Program-made: the position numbers and the translations under genes
Source: Altericroceibacterium xinjiangense
GTDB lineage: Bacteria; Pseudomonadota; Alphaproteobacteria; Sphingomonadales; Sphingomonadaceae
Direction: 5' to 3'
NCBI RefSeq assembly: GCF_003958635.1
Contig: NZ_RSEK01000006.1
Location: 1 to 64,000 of the forward strand
DNA: 64,000 nt
Shown: piece after piece, positions 34,680 through 43,711 of the stretch
How positions within the stretch are numbered: position 1 is the stretch's first letter
Layout of the letters: every line of letters starts with the position of its first letter
Notes under the pieces: generated by a model
Databases searched by the model: none
What the model saw: the letters and a program-made list of their open reading frames with translations, nothing else
Told to the model about the DNA's origin: nothing

Positions 34680-35630
34680 TTACAGCAAGCGCGCCGCGCC
34701 CTGCCCGATCTCTGCGAAATAGCTGATCATCGCATCGGCTGCGGTGTCGGTCAGCTGGATGAAGGCGCGGCGCTTGTCGCTCGCGTCCTCGACTCGTTCC
34801 AGCAGGCCCGTCTGGGTCATCTGGGTAATCCAGCGCAACGCTGTGGTCGGCGGCACCCCACTGGCGATGCAAAGCGACGTCACCGAAACGCGGGTATCTT
34901 CGACCCGGGCAGCTGTCAGGTCCAGCAGCATGTCCCACGCGGGGTCGGCGAACAGGTTCGCATCGAAGTACCGCGAGCGCAACTGGCGCTGGCGGATAAT
35001 GCGCCGGATCAGGCGTGCGTCGGGCAGTTCGGCGCGGCCCCGCTTGGCTTCCGGCTCGGCAACCGGCTCATCGTCCGGCCGTTCCACCACCGCCGCCTGC
35101 ACTGCGTCGTAGGGGCCAATCTTTTCCAGCCGGTCGGCAATATGGCCGACTTGCTCGAACAAGCGCATTAGGGTCAGGCGATCTTCCTGTGAGAGTTCCC
35201 GCACCCGCGCACCGGACGCACGAGCCAGCACCTGGCCGATGGCGACCGCTCGTTCTGCCCGCCGCGCATCGACCAGTATCTGGGGTTTGGTCCGTCCGAA
35301 GCACGGGTACACGTCGTCCAGCGCAGCAATGGTGGTGCAGACGATCAGCTCCGCACCCGTCCGCGCGACTTCCGTGTCCAGCCGGGTCAGGGCGGACAAA
35401 GTGGCTTCATCGGCTTCCGGGCAGTCGAACACGACAAGCTCACCGGTCAGGCGCCCCTCGCCCTGCATCAGGGTAGAAACGGGACCTGAGACGCGCACGT
35501 CCACCCCCGCTGCCTCGAGATCCTCAGCCAGTTCGGCCAGCATCAGGCGACGGTCGGAAAAGACGGAAGCGTCCAGCCGGGCACCGCGACCGGAATTGGC
35601 AGGTGCATACTCGAAATCCGCGTTAGCCAC
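34680..35630 (-). CDS. MarR-type winged-helix regulator with receiver-like N-terminus
   Basis: This is a 316-residue protein. The C-terminal third (about 220-316) is a MarR-like winged helix: VTSLCIASGVPPTTALRWIT, then LLERVEDASDKRRAFIQLTD. The N-terminal part (about 20-125) has alternating hydrophobic strands and helices like a degenerate receiver domain, without a clear phosphorylation Asp. The start is GTG at 35630 behind AAGGGAAG. It may read a cell signal and control unknown genes. It is separate from purA by 72 bp. Confidence 0.7.
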   Translation of the reverse strand: MANADFEYAPANSGRGARLDASVFSDRRLMLAELAEDLEAAGVDVRVSGPVSTLMQGEGRLTGELVVFDCPEADEATLSALTRLDTEVARTGAELIVCTTIAALDDVYPCFGRTKPQILVDARRAERAVAIGQVLARASGARVRELSQEDRLTLMRLFEQVGHIADRLEKIGPYDAVQAAVVERPDDEPVAEPEAKRGRAELPDARLIRRIIRQRQLRSRYFDANLFADPAWDMLLDLTAARVEDTRVSVTSLCIASGVPPTTALRWITQMTQTGLLERVEDASDKRRAFIQLTDTAADAMISYFAEIGQGAARLL

Positions 35631-35702
35631 CGGTGGACTTCCCTTCACCAATTCGCCTGAACCCCGTCGTTCGAAGGAATTCTGCCGTTTGTGCCCAAAC
35701 TG

Positions 35703-36992
35703 TCAATCGGCAAACGGATCGCGCACCAGGATCGTGTCGTCGCGCTCCGGACTAGTCGAGACGCTGGCAACCGGGCATTCGATCAATTCCTCGATGCGGC
35801 GGATGTACTTGACCGCCTGAGCGGGAAGCTCGGCCCAGCTGCGCGCTCCGGCGGTTGTCTCGCTCCAGCCGGCCATTTCTTCGTAGACGGGCTCAACCGC
35901 TGCCTGCGCCGCGGCGTTGGAGGGGAGATAATCGATGATTTCCCCGTTCAGACGATATCCGGTGCAGATCCGGATTGTCTCGAAGCCATCCAGTACGTCC
36001 AGCTTGGTCAGGGCGATGCCGGTCACACCCGAGATCGCACAGCTTTGCCGCACGATTACCGCGTCGAACCAGCCGCAGCGCCGCTTGCGCGCGGTGACGG
36101 TGCCGAATTCATGCCCTCTGCGGCCCAGCAACTCGCCGGTCTCATCCTCAAGCTCCGTCGGGAACGGGCCGGAACCAACACGCGTGGTGTATGCCTTGAC
36201 GATCCCCAGTACGAAACCGGCCGCGTTCGGCCCCATTCCGGAGCCGGAGGCAACCGTCCCGCTGACGGTGTTGGAGCTGGTGACGAAAGGATATGTCCCG
36301 TGATCCACATCAAGCAGCACGCCTTGCGCGCCTTCGAACAGAATGCGCGCGCCGTCCCGCTTCGCATCGCGCAACCGCTTCCACACAGGCTGGGCGAACT
36401 GCTGCACGAACGGGGCGATCTGGCGCAACTGCTCCAGCAGTTCCGCCCGATCGAGCGGCGGCTGGTCGAAGCCGGCGCGCAGGGCATCATGGTGGGCAAA
36501 CAAGCGATCGAGCTGCGGGTCGAGCGTTTCGAGATGGGCCAAGTCGCACACGCGGATTGCCCGGCGGCCAACCTTGTCCTCGTACGCCGGTCCGATGCCG
36601 CGCCCGGTGGTGCCGATCTTGCCCTTGCCGGCCGCCGCCTCCCGCAGGGAATCGAGCTCCCGGTGCAGCGGCAGGATCAGCGGGCAGTTGTCCGCGATGC
36701 CGAAGTTGTCGGGACCGATCGAGACCCCCTGCCCTTCGAGCCGGGTAATCTCGTCCCGCAACGCCCAGGGATCGAGCACGACGCCGTTGCCGATCAGGGA
36801 CAAGGTGCCGGTGACGATGCCGGACGGCAGCAAGCTCAGCTTGTAGGTGGTGTCCCCGACCACCAGCGTATGCCCGGCGTTGTGTCCGCCCTGGAAGCGG
36901 ACGACGACATTGGCGCGGCTTGCAAGCCAGTCGACGATCTTGCCTTTGCCTTCATCGCCCCACTGGGCGCCAATCACGGTCACATTGGCCAT
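35703..36992 (-). CDS. purA: Adenylosuccinate synthetase
   Basis: This 429-residue GTP-dependent enzyme makes adenylosuccinate from IMP and aspartate. It begins [20 protein letters not shown] with the GDEGKGK P-loop (about 12-18), followed by [13 protein letters not shown], the [12 protein letters not shown] switch and [20 protein letters not shown]. Length is normal. The serC-serA-hisZ-purA arrangement is a usual one in this bacterial group. Confidence 0.97.
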   Translation of the reverse strand: MANVTVIGAQWGDEGKGKIVDWLASRANVVVRFQGGHNAGHTLVVGDTTYKLSLLPSGIVTGTLSLIGNGVVLDPWALRDEITRLEGQGVSIGPDNFGIADNCPLILPLHRELDSLREAAAGKGKIGTTGRGIGPAYEDKVGRRAIRVCDLAHLETLDPQLDRLFAHHDALRAGFDQPPLDRAELLEQLRQIAPFVQQFAQPVWKRLRDAKRDGARILFEGAQGVLLDVDHGTYPFVTSSNTVSGTVASGSGMGPNAAGFVLGIVKAYTTRVGSGPFPTELEDETGELLGRRGHEFGTVTARKRRCGWFDAVIVRQSCAISGVTGIALTKLDVLDGFETIRICTGYRLNGEIIDYLPSNAAAQAAVEPVYEEMAGWSETTAGARSWAELPAQAVKYIRRIEELIECPVASVSTSPERDDTILVRDPFAD

Positions 36993-37110
36993 TGCACTGC
37001 TTTCTTCCGGGAAACCTGCCGCGCACTAGAGAAACCTGAAGAGCAGAGCAACCTGAGCCGGTACGCAAAGGGGTGGATCAATTCGCAGAAAACCTTGGAA
37101 GGCCGATGGC

Positions 37111-37668
37111 TCAGCTTACGAGAGCGAGCTGCACGCGCCCGGTTCCGCTGTTCAGGATTCCGACCTCTCGCGCGGCGGCCTTGGACAAGTCGATCACGCG
37201 CCGACCGACATAAGGACCGCGGTCATTGACTCGCACCACCACGGCGTCGCCTGTGCGGACATTGGTCACGCGCAACTTGCTGCCCATCGGCAGCGACCGG
37301 TGCGCTGCAGTCAGGTGGTTCGGATTGAACGGCTCGCCGCTCGCAGTCGGATTTCCGGCCAGTTCTTCGCCGTAATAGCTCGCCTCGCCCTGCCCGATGC
37401 TTCGTTCGGCGCTCGTGCCCACCTCGGGCGCAAGCGTCGGAGCCACTCCGGCAATTCCGCGCCCAAGCGGGGTCACCTCAGGCTCCGATTCCGCCCGAAT
37501 GGTCGTAAATGCGAGAATTGCACAAAGCAGGAGGAGAACGACGAGGGCAGCAGAAAGAAATGCCCTCTGCTGTTTCAGCGCTACATAAGCGCGAAGCCGT
37601 TCTCGTCGGCTGGGAAGCCTAGAATGACTTAGATCGTGTTCAGTATCATTGAAATATAAAGTACCCAT
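37111..37668 (-). CDS. RlpA-like double-psi beta-barrel septal protein
   Basis: This 185-residue protein has one N-terminal membrane anchor (about 37-56) and a C-terminal RlpA domain: GQGEASYYGEELAGNPTASG (about 92-111), HRSLPMGSKLRVTNVRTG, then VVVRVNDRGPYVGRRVIDLS. The RlpA family includes lytic transglycosylases that cleave glycan strands lacking peptides at the division site, but the SPOR domain is absent, so enzymatic activity is not certain. The 5' end is AT-rich and unlike its neighbours. Confidence 0.85.
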   Translation of the reverse strand: MGTLYFNDTEHDLSHSRLPSRRERLRAYVALKQQRAFLSAALVVLLLLCAILAFTTIRAESEPEVTPLGRGIAGVAPTLAPEVGTSAERSIGQGEASYYGEELAGNPTASGEPFNPNHLTAAHRSLPMGSKLRVTNVRTGDAVVVRVNDRGPYVGRRVIDLSKAAAREVGILNSGTGRVQLALVS

Positions 37669-37781
37669 GTTAATGGTACGTTTATATCATCTATTGGTTC
37701 CGAATTAAGACCTGTTCTCAACATCTTAGAAGTCTTTGATGCTGCATCATCCAAGTTGTTGGATCAGGCTGCCTACAAATT

Positions 37782-38891
37782 CTATAGCTTCACCGCTTGT
37801 GCATCTTGCAGGCAATGCGTGCAGCCGAGTTCAGCGGGATACTCGCGCTCTGAAAGAGCCGCCACGGTGCGCCAGCCCTTGCCGCGCAAGGCGGCGGCCG
37901 CTGCCACATCATGACCGAGGGGAAGGAACACCGAAGGCCGGGATTCCGATACCGTCATCGCTTCAACCAGCGGATCGGGAAACAGGGAGAACCCGGTCGC
38001 CGGCTCATCCGCGCCCCGGATATGATATGTTCCGCCGCGACCAAGCGCGCCGCGCACGCCTTCGGCGTAAAGCATGAAGCCGAACCAGCTCTGGTATTCG
38101 AACCCGTGCCGCTCCGTCGGGTCCAGCGTCAGCCGCACTCCGTCCCCGATCCTTGCCGCAATCTGCTGGAGTCCTTCTATCCGGCTGTCGAGCGCGCCCC
38201 CCGCGCCCACTTCGCTCAGCCGCCGGATCGCATCCTCAAAGGGGCCGGTGGCATAGAGCAGCGGCAGATAGGCTTCTCCGCCGACGGCTTTCAGACCGCC
38301 GACATCCTTGCCATCAAGCTCTCGCCGGACGTCTTCTATCTGCTCCGGTGCCAGCGGCAGCGCCTCCGCAGCCAACGTATCGACTAGGTCCGGCAGAGTG
38401 AAATCGACCGAGATTCGGGTAGCTCCTGCCCGCGACAGCGCTTCAACCGCGACGCTGACGATCTCTGCCGCAGCGGCCACGCTGTCGCTGCCGATCAACT
38501 CGGCGCCGATCTGCAGGCTTTCCCGCCGGGGATCGAGCGTATCCCCCGTGATCCGCACCACCGGCCCGGAATAACACAGCCGCAGGGGCCGCGGGGCCGA
38601 CGCAAGGCCGGTCGCAGCGATCCGGCCAACCTGAACGGTAATATCCGACCGCAGCGCCAGCGTGCGCAGGCTACGGGGATCGACGAACCGGAACATCCGG
38701 CGCGGCTGGACCCCTTCCATCCGCATCGCCATCGACTTTTCGAATTCGATCAGCGGCGGGCGCACGAAATCGTAGCCGTGAGCGTCCATGACTTCCAGCA
38801 TCCCGCGCTCAATCCGCGCTAGCGCGGACGCATCGGGAGGCAGCCGGTCTTCTAGACCTTCGGGCAGGAGATTGCAGGTCGGATCGATCAT
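37782..38891 (-). CDS. hisZ: ATP phosphoribosyltransferase regulatory subunit
   Basis: This 369-residue protein resembles histidyl-tRNA synthetase and works with a short HisG in the first step of histidine synthesis. It has LLPEGLEDRLPPDA (class II motif-like), RMFRFVDPRSLRTLALRSDI and YSGPVVRITGDTLDPRRESLQ. The tRNA-binding domain is missing, as expected for HisZ. It lies 98 bp downstream of serA on the same strand, separated by a stem-loop and a REP-like palindrome. Confidence 0.9.
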   Translation of the reverse strand: MIDPTCNLLPEGLEDRLPPDASALARIERGMLEVMDAHGYDFVRPPLIEFEKSMAMRMEGVQPRRMFRFVDPRSLRTLALRSDITVQVGRIAATGLASAPRPLRLCYSGPVVRITGDTLDPRRESLQIGAELIGSDSVAAAAEIVSVAVEALSRAGATRISVDFTLPDLVDTLAAEALPLAPEQIEDVRRELDGKDVGGLKAVGGEAYLPLLYATGPFEDAIRRLSEVGAGGALDSRIEGLQQIAARIGDGVRLTLDPTERHGFEYQSWFGFMLYAEGVRGALGRGGTYHIRGADEPATGFSLFPDPLVEAMTVSESRPSVFLPLGHDVAAAAALRGKGWRTVAALSEREYPAELGCTHCLQDAQAVKL

Positions 38892-38916
38892 GGCGGCTCC
38901 CCTATCTCACATCCCC

Positions 38917-38938
38917 ATTCCCGCGAAAGCAGGAATCC
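38917..38938. repeat. REP-like palindrome (copy 1)
   Basis: ATTCCCGCGAAAGCAGGAAT forms ATTCC-CGC-GAAA-GCA-GGAAT, an imperfect hairpin of a type scattered in intergenic DNA of sphingomonads. It lies just upstream of hisZ. Related copies flank serA on the other side (40594-40616 and 40644-40663). Confidence 0.55.
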
Positions 38939-38944
38939 GTGGCC

Positions 38945-38982
38945 GGACTGGCGACCCTCGCAATGCCGCGGGTCGCCAGTCC
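38945..38982. terminator. 13-bp stem-loop between serA and hisZ
   Basis: GGACTGGCGACCC (38945-38957) and GGGTCGCCAGTCC (38970-38982) form a perfect 13-bp stem with a 12-base loop, seven bp past the end of serA. There is no T-run on the minus strand, so it may weaken rather than end transcription into hisZ or protect the serA mRNA end. Confidence 0.5.
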
Positions 38983-38989
38983 CGTTACA

Positions 38990-40573
38990 TCAGAACGCCA
39001 GCGCCTTGACGGTCTTGACGCCCTGCAGCTTGCACGCCTTGTCGATCACGTCCTGCGGGATCGCCTGGTCGACTGACAGCAGCAGCACCGCTTCGCCGCC
39101 AGCATCGCGCCGGCCAAGATGGAAGGTGCCGATATTGATCCCGTTCTCACCCAGCAAGGAGCCGATCCGGCCGATGAAGCCGGGCGCGTCCTGGTTGACG
39201 ATGTACAGCATGTGCCCTTCAAGATCCGCCTCGATCCCGATGCCGAAGATCTCCACCAGGCGCGGTGCGTTGCTGCCGAACAGCGTGCCGGCGACCGAAC
39301 GGTCCCCCTGGCTGGTCGAGACGGTGACGCGCACCAGCGTGTGGTACACGCCTTCCCGCGTGTTGCGGATTTCGCGCACTTCCATGCCCCGCTCCTTCGC
39401 CAGGAACGGTGCGTTCACCATGTTCACGCTTTGGGAAAACTGCTTCATCAGACCCGAAAGCACCGCGGCGGTGATCGGCTTCTGGTTAAGCTCGGCCGCA
39501 GCGCCCACCGATTCGATGCTGATCTTGGGCAGATTGCCATGGGCAAGCTGCCCGATCAGCGAACCCAGCTTTTCGGCCAAGGCCATGTACGGCTTCAGCT
39601 TCGGCGCTTCCTCGGCGCTGAGCGACGGCATGTTGAGCGCGTTGGTGACGCCGCCGTTGACCAGGAAATCGGCCATCTGTTCAGCCACCTGCAGCGCCAC
39701 GTTGACTTGCGCTTCGGTGGTCGAGGCGCCGAGGTGCGGAGTGCAGATGAAGTTCGGCGTCCCGAACAGCGGGCTTTCCTTGGCCGGCTCGTCCTTGAAG
39801 ACGTCAAGCGCGGCCCCGGCGATGTGACCGCTGTCCAGCAGGTCCTTCAGCGCAGCCTCATCGATCAGGCCGCCGCGGGCGCAGTTGACAATCCGCACGC
39901 CCTTCTTGGTCTTTTCCAGCCGATCGCGGTTGAGGATGTTCCGCGTCTGATCGGTCAGCGGGGTGTGCAGCGTGATAAAGTCCGCCCGGGAAACCAGGTC
40001 TTCAAGGTCGGCCTTCTCCACGCCCAATTCGATCGCGCGCTCCTCGGTAAGGAACGGATCGTAGGCCAGCACCTTCATCCGCAGGCCCAGCGCGCGGGAC
40101 GCGACGATCGAGCCGATGTTGCCCGCGCCGATCAGGCCCAGCGTCTTGCCGGTGACTTCGACGCCCATGAACGCGTTCTTCGGCCACTTGCCTTCCTGCG
40201 TCTGCGCGTTCGCTTCCGGTATCTGCCGGGCGAGCGCAAACATCAGCGCAATCGCATGTTCGGCAGTGGTGATCGAATTGCCGAATGGAGTGTTCATCAC
40301 CACCACGCCCTGTGAAGAGGCGTAAGGGATGTCGATGTTGTCGACGCCGATCCCGGCGCGGCCAATCACCTTCAGTCTGGGCGCAGCGTCGAGAATTTCC
40401 GGCGTCACCTTGGTGGAGGAACGGATCGCGAGACCATCGTACTGGCCGATGATTTCCTTCAGTTCCTCCGGCGTCTTGCCGGTGATCACGTCCACGTCGC
40501 ACCCGCGCTCCTGGAAAATGCGCGCGGCGTTGGGATCCATCTTGTCGGAAATGAGAACTTTGGGCTTCGTCAT
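38990..40573 (-). CDS. serA: D-3-phosphoglycerate dehydrogenase
   Basis: This 527-residue enzyme starts serine synthesis. It begins MTKPKVLISDKMDPNAARIF and has the NAD site in GKTLGLIGAGNIGSIVASRA (about 142-161), the catalytic region NCARGGLIDE and PHLGASTTEAQ (catalytic His). An intervening ASB domain and a C-terminal ACT domain (about 455-527, MLYIVNQDAPGFIGRIGSLL) mark the long, serine-regulated type. It lies 105 bp downstream of serC. Confidence 0.96.
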   Translation of the reverse strand: MTKPKVLISDKMDPNAARIFQERGCDVDVITGKTPEELKEIIGQYDGLAIRSSTKVTPEILDAAPRLKVIGRAGIGVDNIDIPYASSQGVVVMNTPFGNSITTAEHAIALMFALARQIPEANAQTQEGKWPKNAFMGVEVTGKTLGLIGAGNIGSIVASRALGLRMKVLAYDPFLTEERAIELGVEKADLEDLVSRADFITLHTPLTDQTRNILNRDRLEKTKKGVRIVNCARGGLIDEAALKDLLDSGHIAGAALDVFKDEPAKESPLFGTPNFICTPHLGASTTEAQVNVALQVAEQMADFLVNGGVTNALNMPSLSAEEAPKLKPYMALAEKLGSLIGQLAHGNLPKISIESVGAAAELNQKPITAAVLSGLMKQFSQSVNMVNAPFLAKERGMEVREIRNTREGVYHTLVRVTVSTSQGDRSVAGTLFGSNAPRLVEIFGIGIEADLEGHMLYIVNQDAPGFIGRIGSLLGENGINIGTFHLGRRDAGGEAVLLLSVDQAIPQDVIDKACKLQGVKTVKALAF

Positions 40574-40593
40574 GGGGAATTCCTTTGTCTCGC

Positions 40594-40616
40594 GTTCCCC
40601 GCAAATGCAGGAATCC
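40594..40616. repeat. REP-like palindrome (copy 2)
   Basis: GTTCCCCGCAAATGCAGGAATCC is a second, degenerate copy of the element at 38917-38938 (TTCC, GC-rich stem, AAAT loop, GGAATCC), lying 21 bp upstream of serA in the serC-serA gap. Confidence 0.5.
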
Positions 40617-40643
40617 AAGGCTGACAAGGCAGCTGTGTGAACC

Positions 40644-40663
40644 GGATCCCCACGCTTGCGGGG
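40644..40663. repeat. REP-like palindrome (copy 3)
   Basis: GGATCCCCACGCTTGCGGGG is a third palindromic copy (CCCC and GGGG arms around an 8-base loop), 15 bp after the end of serC. With copy 2 it fills most of the 105-bp gap between serC and serA. Confidence 0.45.
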
Positions 40664-40678
40664 CTGCGAGTTAAGAGT

Positions 40679-41812
40679 TCAGGCGTCTTCGCGAAGGGAG
40701 GCGTAGGCCCAGTCGAGCCACGGGCCGAGGGCCTCGATATCGGCGGTGTCGACCGTTGCGCCGCACCAGATCCGCAAGCCCGCCGGGGCATCGCGGTATC
40801 CGGCGATGTCGTAGGCGGCGTCCTGGTCTTCCAGCAGCTTGGCGAACTTCTTGATGAAGTCGGCGTCCGCGCCTTCTACTGTCAGGCAGACGCTGGTGTT
40901 GGAGCGGATCGCCGGGTCCTGAACCAGGTTTCCAAGCCAGTCGCGGTCCTCCACGATCTTCTGAAGCGCCGCCGCGTTTGCGTTGGCGCGCGCCTTCAGC
41001 GCGTCCAGCCCGCCGATCGACTTGGCCCACTCTAGCGCGAAGATCGCATCTTCCATCGCCAGCATCGAAGGCGTGTTGATCGTCTCGCCCTTGAAGATAC
41101 CCTCGATCAGCTTGCCGCCCTTGGTCATGCGGAAAATCTTGGGCAGCGGGCGGTCAGGGGTGTAGCTTTCCAGCCGTTCAACGGCGCGGGGACCCAGGAT
41201 CAGCACGCCGTGCGCGCCTTCCCCGCCCAGGACCTTCTGAAACGAGAAGGTCAGCACGTCGATCTTGTTCCAGTCGATGTCCTGCGCGAACACGGCGCTG
41301 GTGGCGTCCGCAATGCAAAGGCCTGCACGGTCGTCGGCAATCCAGTCGCCGTTCGGCACCTTCGCGCCCGACGTCGTGCCGTTCCAGGTGAAGATCACGT
41401 CGTTCGACCAATCGACCTGCAACAGATCGGGGATCTGGCCATAATCGGCCTTGAGCACCGTCGTATCCAGCTTCAGCTGCTTGACCGCGTCGGTGACCCA
41501 GCCTTCACCGAAGCTTTCCCACGCGAGCAGGGTAACCGGCCGGACCCCAAGCATCGTCCACATCGCCATCTCGACCGCGCCGGTGTCCGACGCAGGCACG
41601 ATGCCGACCCGGTGGCTGTCGGGTACGCGCAGCACTTCGCGGATCAGGTCGATGGAATACTGGAGGCGCGTCTTGCCAAGCTTCGAGCGGTGTGACCGTC
41701 CGAGCGATTCCGTGGCCAGCTTGTCGCAGGACCAGCCCGGCGGCTTTGCGCAGGGACCGGAAGAAAAGTAAGGGCGCGCAGGCTTGCGCGCCGGAATATT
41801 CGTATCAGTCAT
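40679..41812 (-). CDS. serC: Phosphoserine aminotransferase
   Basis: This 377-residue PLP enzyme converts 3-phosphohydroxypyruvate to phosphoserine. It starts [20 protein letters not shown] and is of the alphaproteobacterial type: [46 protein letters not shown] and the PLP lysine in [16 protein letters not shown] (about 195). Length is normal. It is the first gene of the serC-serA unit and is preceded by a structured leader. Confidence 0.95.
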   Translation of the reverse strand: MTDTNIPARKPARPYFSSGPCAKPPGWSCDKLATESLGRSHRSKLGKTRLQYSIDLIREVLRVPDSHRVGIVPASDTGAVEMAMWTMLGVRPVTLLAWESFGEGWVTDAVKQLKLDTTVLKADYGQIPDLLQVDWSNDVIFTWNGTTSGAKVPNGDWIADDRAGLCIADATSAVFAQDIDWNKIDVLTFSFQKVLGGEGAHGVLILGPRAVERLESYTPDRPLPKIFRMTKGGKLIEGIFKGETINTPSMLAMEDAIFALEWAKSIGGLDALKARANANAAALQKIVEDRDWLGNLVQDPAIRSNTSVCLTVEGADADFIKKFAKLLEDQDAAYDIAGYRDAPAGLRIWCGATVDTADIEALGPWLDWAYASLREDA

Positions 41813-41814
41813 GT

Positions 41815-41857
41815 AGTCTCTCCTCGCAGAGAGCTCGCGCGGCGTTGGGACCGCGTG
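41815..41857 (-). ncRNA. serC-type leader RNA (two hairpins)
   Basis: Directly upstream of serC, minus strand, two hairpins follow each other: CGCGG/CCGCG around an 8-base loop (41838-41855), then CTCTC/GAGAG around a 6-base loop (41818-41833). The second contains the GGAGAG ribosome site of serC. A conserved serC motif of two such hairpins is known upstream of serC in alphaproteobacteria; assignment to it is from memory of that description. It may regulate translation of serC. Confidence 0.55.
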
Positions 41858-41989
41858 GCCCGGGGTGCGCAATAAACATGCTGCCCGACAAGTCAACCCG
41901 GCAACGATCGTGCAGGAACTCCGCACGAACCCGTATCGGGTTTCCGCCCTGCGCCGAATGGTTTAGCCCTCACCGCCGAGGATGGGTCG

Positions 41990-42649
41990 ATGATACGCAA
42001 CTGCATAACCACGATCGGCGCTGCACTTCTTGCCGGTTGTTCCATGCTGCCGGGAGGCGATACCCCGAAGCAGGAGGCCGCGGCGCCGATCGCCCGCAGC
42101 CCCGCGGGTGCCCAGTGTCTGGCCGATCTCCAGAGGAGCGAGGCGACCTTCACCCCCCTGCCGGATCGTTATACAGGCCAGGGCTGCTCGATGCTCAACA
42201 CCGTCCAGCTGACTCGGTTACGCAGCGATGTGGGCGAACCGGTGATGACGAACCTCGGCCCCGTCGCGTGTCCGGTTGCCAGCGCTTTTGCCGGCTGGGC
42301 CCGCTTCGGCGTCGACCGGGCAGCGCAGCAGATCCTGGGCAGCCCGCTCAAGGCGATTGAGACCTACGGCAGCTATGTCTGCCGTAACGTGGCGGGAACC
42401 AGCCGCCGCTCGGGCCATGCGACCGCCAGTGCGATCGACATCGCCGCTTTCGTGCTGGAAGATGGGCGGCGGATAAGCGTGCTGAACGGCTGGAACGGCG
42501 GAACTCGCGCTGAGCAGGAGTTTCTCCGCACCGTCCACCGCAGCGCCTGCAAGCGCTTCGCTACCGTGCTGGGTCCGGACTACAACGCCGCCCACGAAAA
42601 CCACCTGCACATCGAAGGCGTAGCCTCGCGCCGCGGTTTCTGCCGCTAG
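41990..42649 (+). CDS. Extensin-like C-terminal domain lipoprotein
   Basis: This 219-residue protein has a lipoprotein signal (IGAALLAGCSML, Cys at about 16). The C-terminal part matches the bacterial extensin-like family: CPVASAFAGWARFGVDRAAQ (about 93-112), YVCRNVAGTSRRSGHATASAID (the His and Asp lie in the typical D-Ala-D-Ala peptidase-like SxHxxxxAxD motif), then HENHLHIEGVASRRGFCR. It may act on the cell envelope; the substrate is unknown. Confidence 0.85.
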   Translation: MIRNCITTIGAALLAGCSMLPGGDTPKQEAAAPIARSPAGAQCLADLQRSEATFTPLPDRYTGQGCSMLNTVQLTRLRSDVGEPVMTNLGPVACPVASAFAGWARFGVDRAAQQILGSPLKAIETYGSYVCRNVAGTSRRSGHATASAIDIAAFVLEDGRRISVLNGWNGGTRAEQEFLRTVHRSACKRFATVLGPDYNAAHENHLHIEGVASRRGFCR

Positions 42650-42704
42650 GGTCGTCAGGAAATCGGCGGAAGATCGGCCGGGCGACTGAGTGGCCCAGGA
42701 CATG

Positions 42705-42759
42705 AAAAACCCGCAAAGGACCCCTGCGAGAGGAACAATTCGCAGGAGCACTTTGCGGG
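42705..42759 (-). terminator. Two-tier rho-independent terminator
   Basis: Outer arms CCCGCAAAG/CTTTGCGGG (42710-42718 with 42751-42759) and inner arms CCTGCG/CGCAGG (42723-42728 with 42741-42746) are separated by a symmetric 4x4 internal loop. On the minus strand the stem ends in GGG then five T (42705-42709). It ends the minus-strand LuxR-type gene, 139 bp past its stop. I see no gene in the 249 bp 42650-42898. Confidence 0.7.
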
Positions 42760-42898
42760 CTGTCCCGCCAAGCGGAACACCGTGGCAGGCAGGGTCAGCT
42801 ACGGGGCGGCATAGCCGCTGAAATACGCAACTGGAGCGGTCTTGCGACCGCCCCAGCCCCGTCCCGTGGCATTGTTCCCCCTGCCCTGGTTCCTTGTT

Positions 42899-43564
42899 TC
42901 AGTTGATGCGGTTTTCGATCGCGCTCGGGCGCATGAACGGCGCCGGGATCGATGCACGATCCTCCAGCCGGGCGTCCATCCGCAGGCGAACGGCGGCGGC
43001 CGGGTGGGCAGCGCCGATCTTGTCCATCATCTTGGCGCGATGGATTTCGACCGTGCGCGGGCTGATGTGCAGTTCGCGGGCGATGGCCTTGTTCGAATTG
43101 CCTTCGGCCAGCAAGTCCAGCACTTCGCGTTCGCGCTTGCTCAGGCTGCTGACGATCCGGCGTGCTTCCACCATCTTGCGGCGGGCCTTGGACTGAGCCT
43201 GGGCTTCCTGCTGCACGCGTTCCATTACTTCGGCAAACTTGTCCCGGGCAACCGGAACCTTGAGATAATCGAGGGCACCGTTCTTGATAGCTTCGACAAT
43301 TTCATGAACGCGGGGATTTTCGGCAGCGAGGAGAAGCGGAAGCCAGATACCGGTCTGGGTCATCTGGTCGATGAACGCGGCGGTCCCTTGCGGGATGGTG
43401 TTCTGGGTTACCACGACCACCCCGTCGCAGGGCGTTCGGACGAACAACCCCTCCGGACTGGCATAGACCTCGGCATTGAAGCCCAAGGCTGCGGCGGTGC
43501 GGGCCAGCTCGGCACGAAGCGTGCTTTCGGTGGCGACGATGTGGATGGTGAAGGGCTGTTCCAT
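42899..43564 (-). CDS. LuxR-family response regulator with degenerate receiver
   Basis: This 221-residue protein has an N-terminal receiver-like domain (about 1-120) and a C-terminal LuxR helix-turn-helix (about 150-205: SLSKREREVLDLLAEGNSNK, then ARELHISPRTVEIHRAKMMD), like FixJ. In the receiver the strand that should end in the phosphorylated Asp reads CDGVVVVTQNTIP, with no Asp at the end. It keeps the Lys near KVPVARDKF. It may therefore work without phosphorylation. Start ATG 43564 (MEQPFTIHIV) replaces a longer frame. Confidence 0.85.
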   Translation of the reverse strand: MEQPFTIHIVATESTLRAELARTAAALGFNAEVYASPEGLFVRTPCDGVVVVTQNTIPQGTAAFIDQMTQTGIWLPLLLAAENPRVHEIVEAIKNGALDYLKVPVARDKFAEVMERVQQEAQAQSKARRKMVEARRIVSSLSKREREVLDLLAEGNSNKAIARELHISPRTVEIHRAKMMDKIGAAHPAAAVRLRMDARLEDRASIPAPFMRPSAIENRIN

Positions 43565-43711
43565 GAGCCTCTGTTGCCCGCGATCTTTCCGACATGCATC
43601 CGATACAAAAACCATTTCGAATGCATTCTGTCGGCTCAACGCAACAACTGACCTATATCCGCCCCAAAGATTAACCGGAGTGGAGCTTTCTACGCGTTTG
43701 CCCCCTAGGTG

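Noticed and set aside
35691-37229. 512-codon open frame on the plus strand
   Set aside because: Antisense to purA and part of rlpA; no protein-like motifs.
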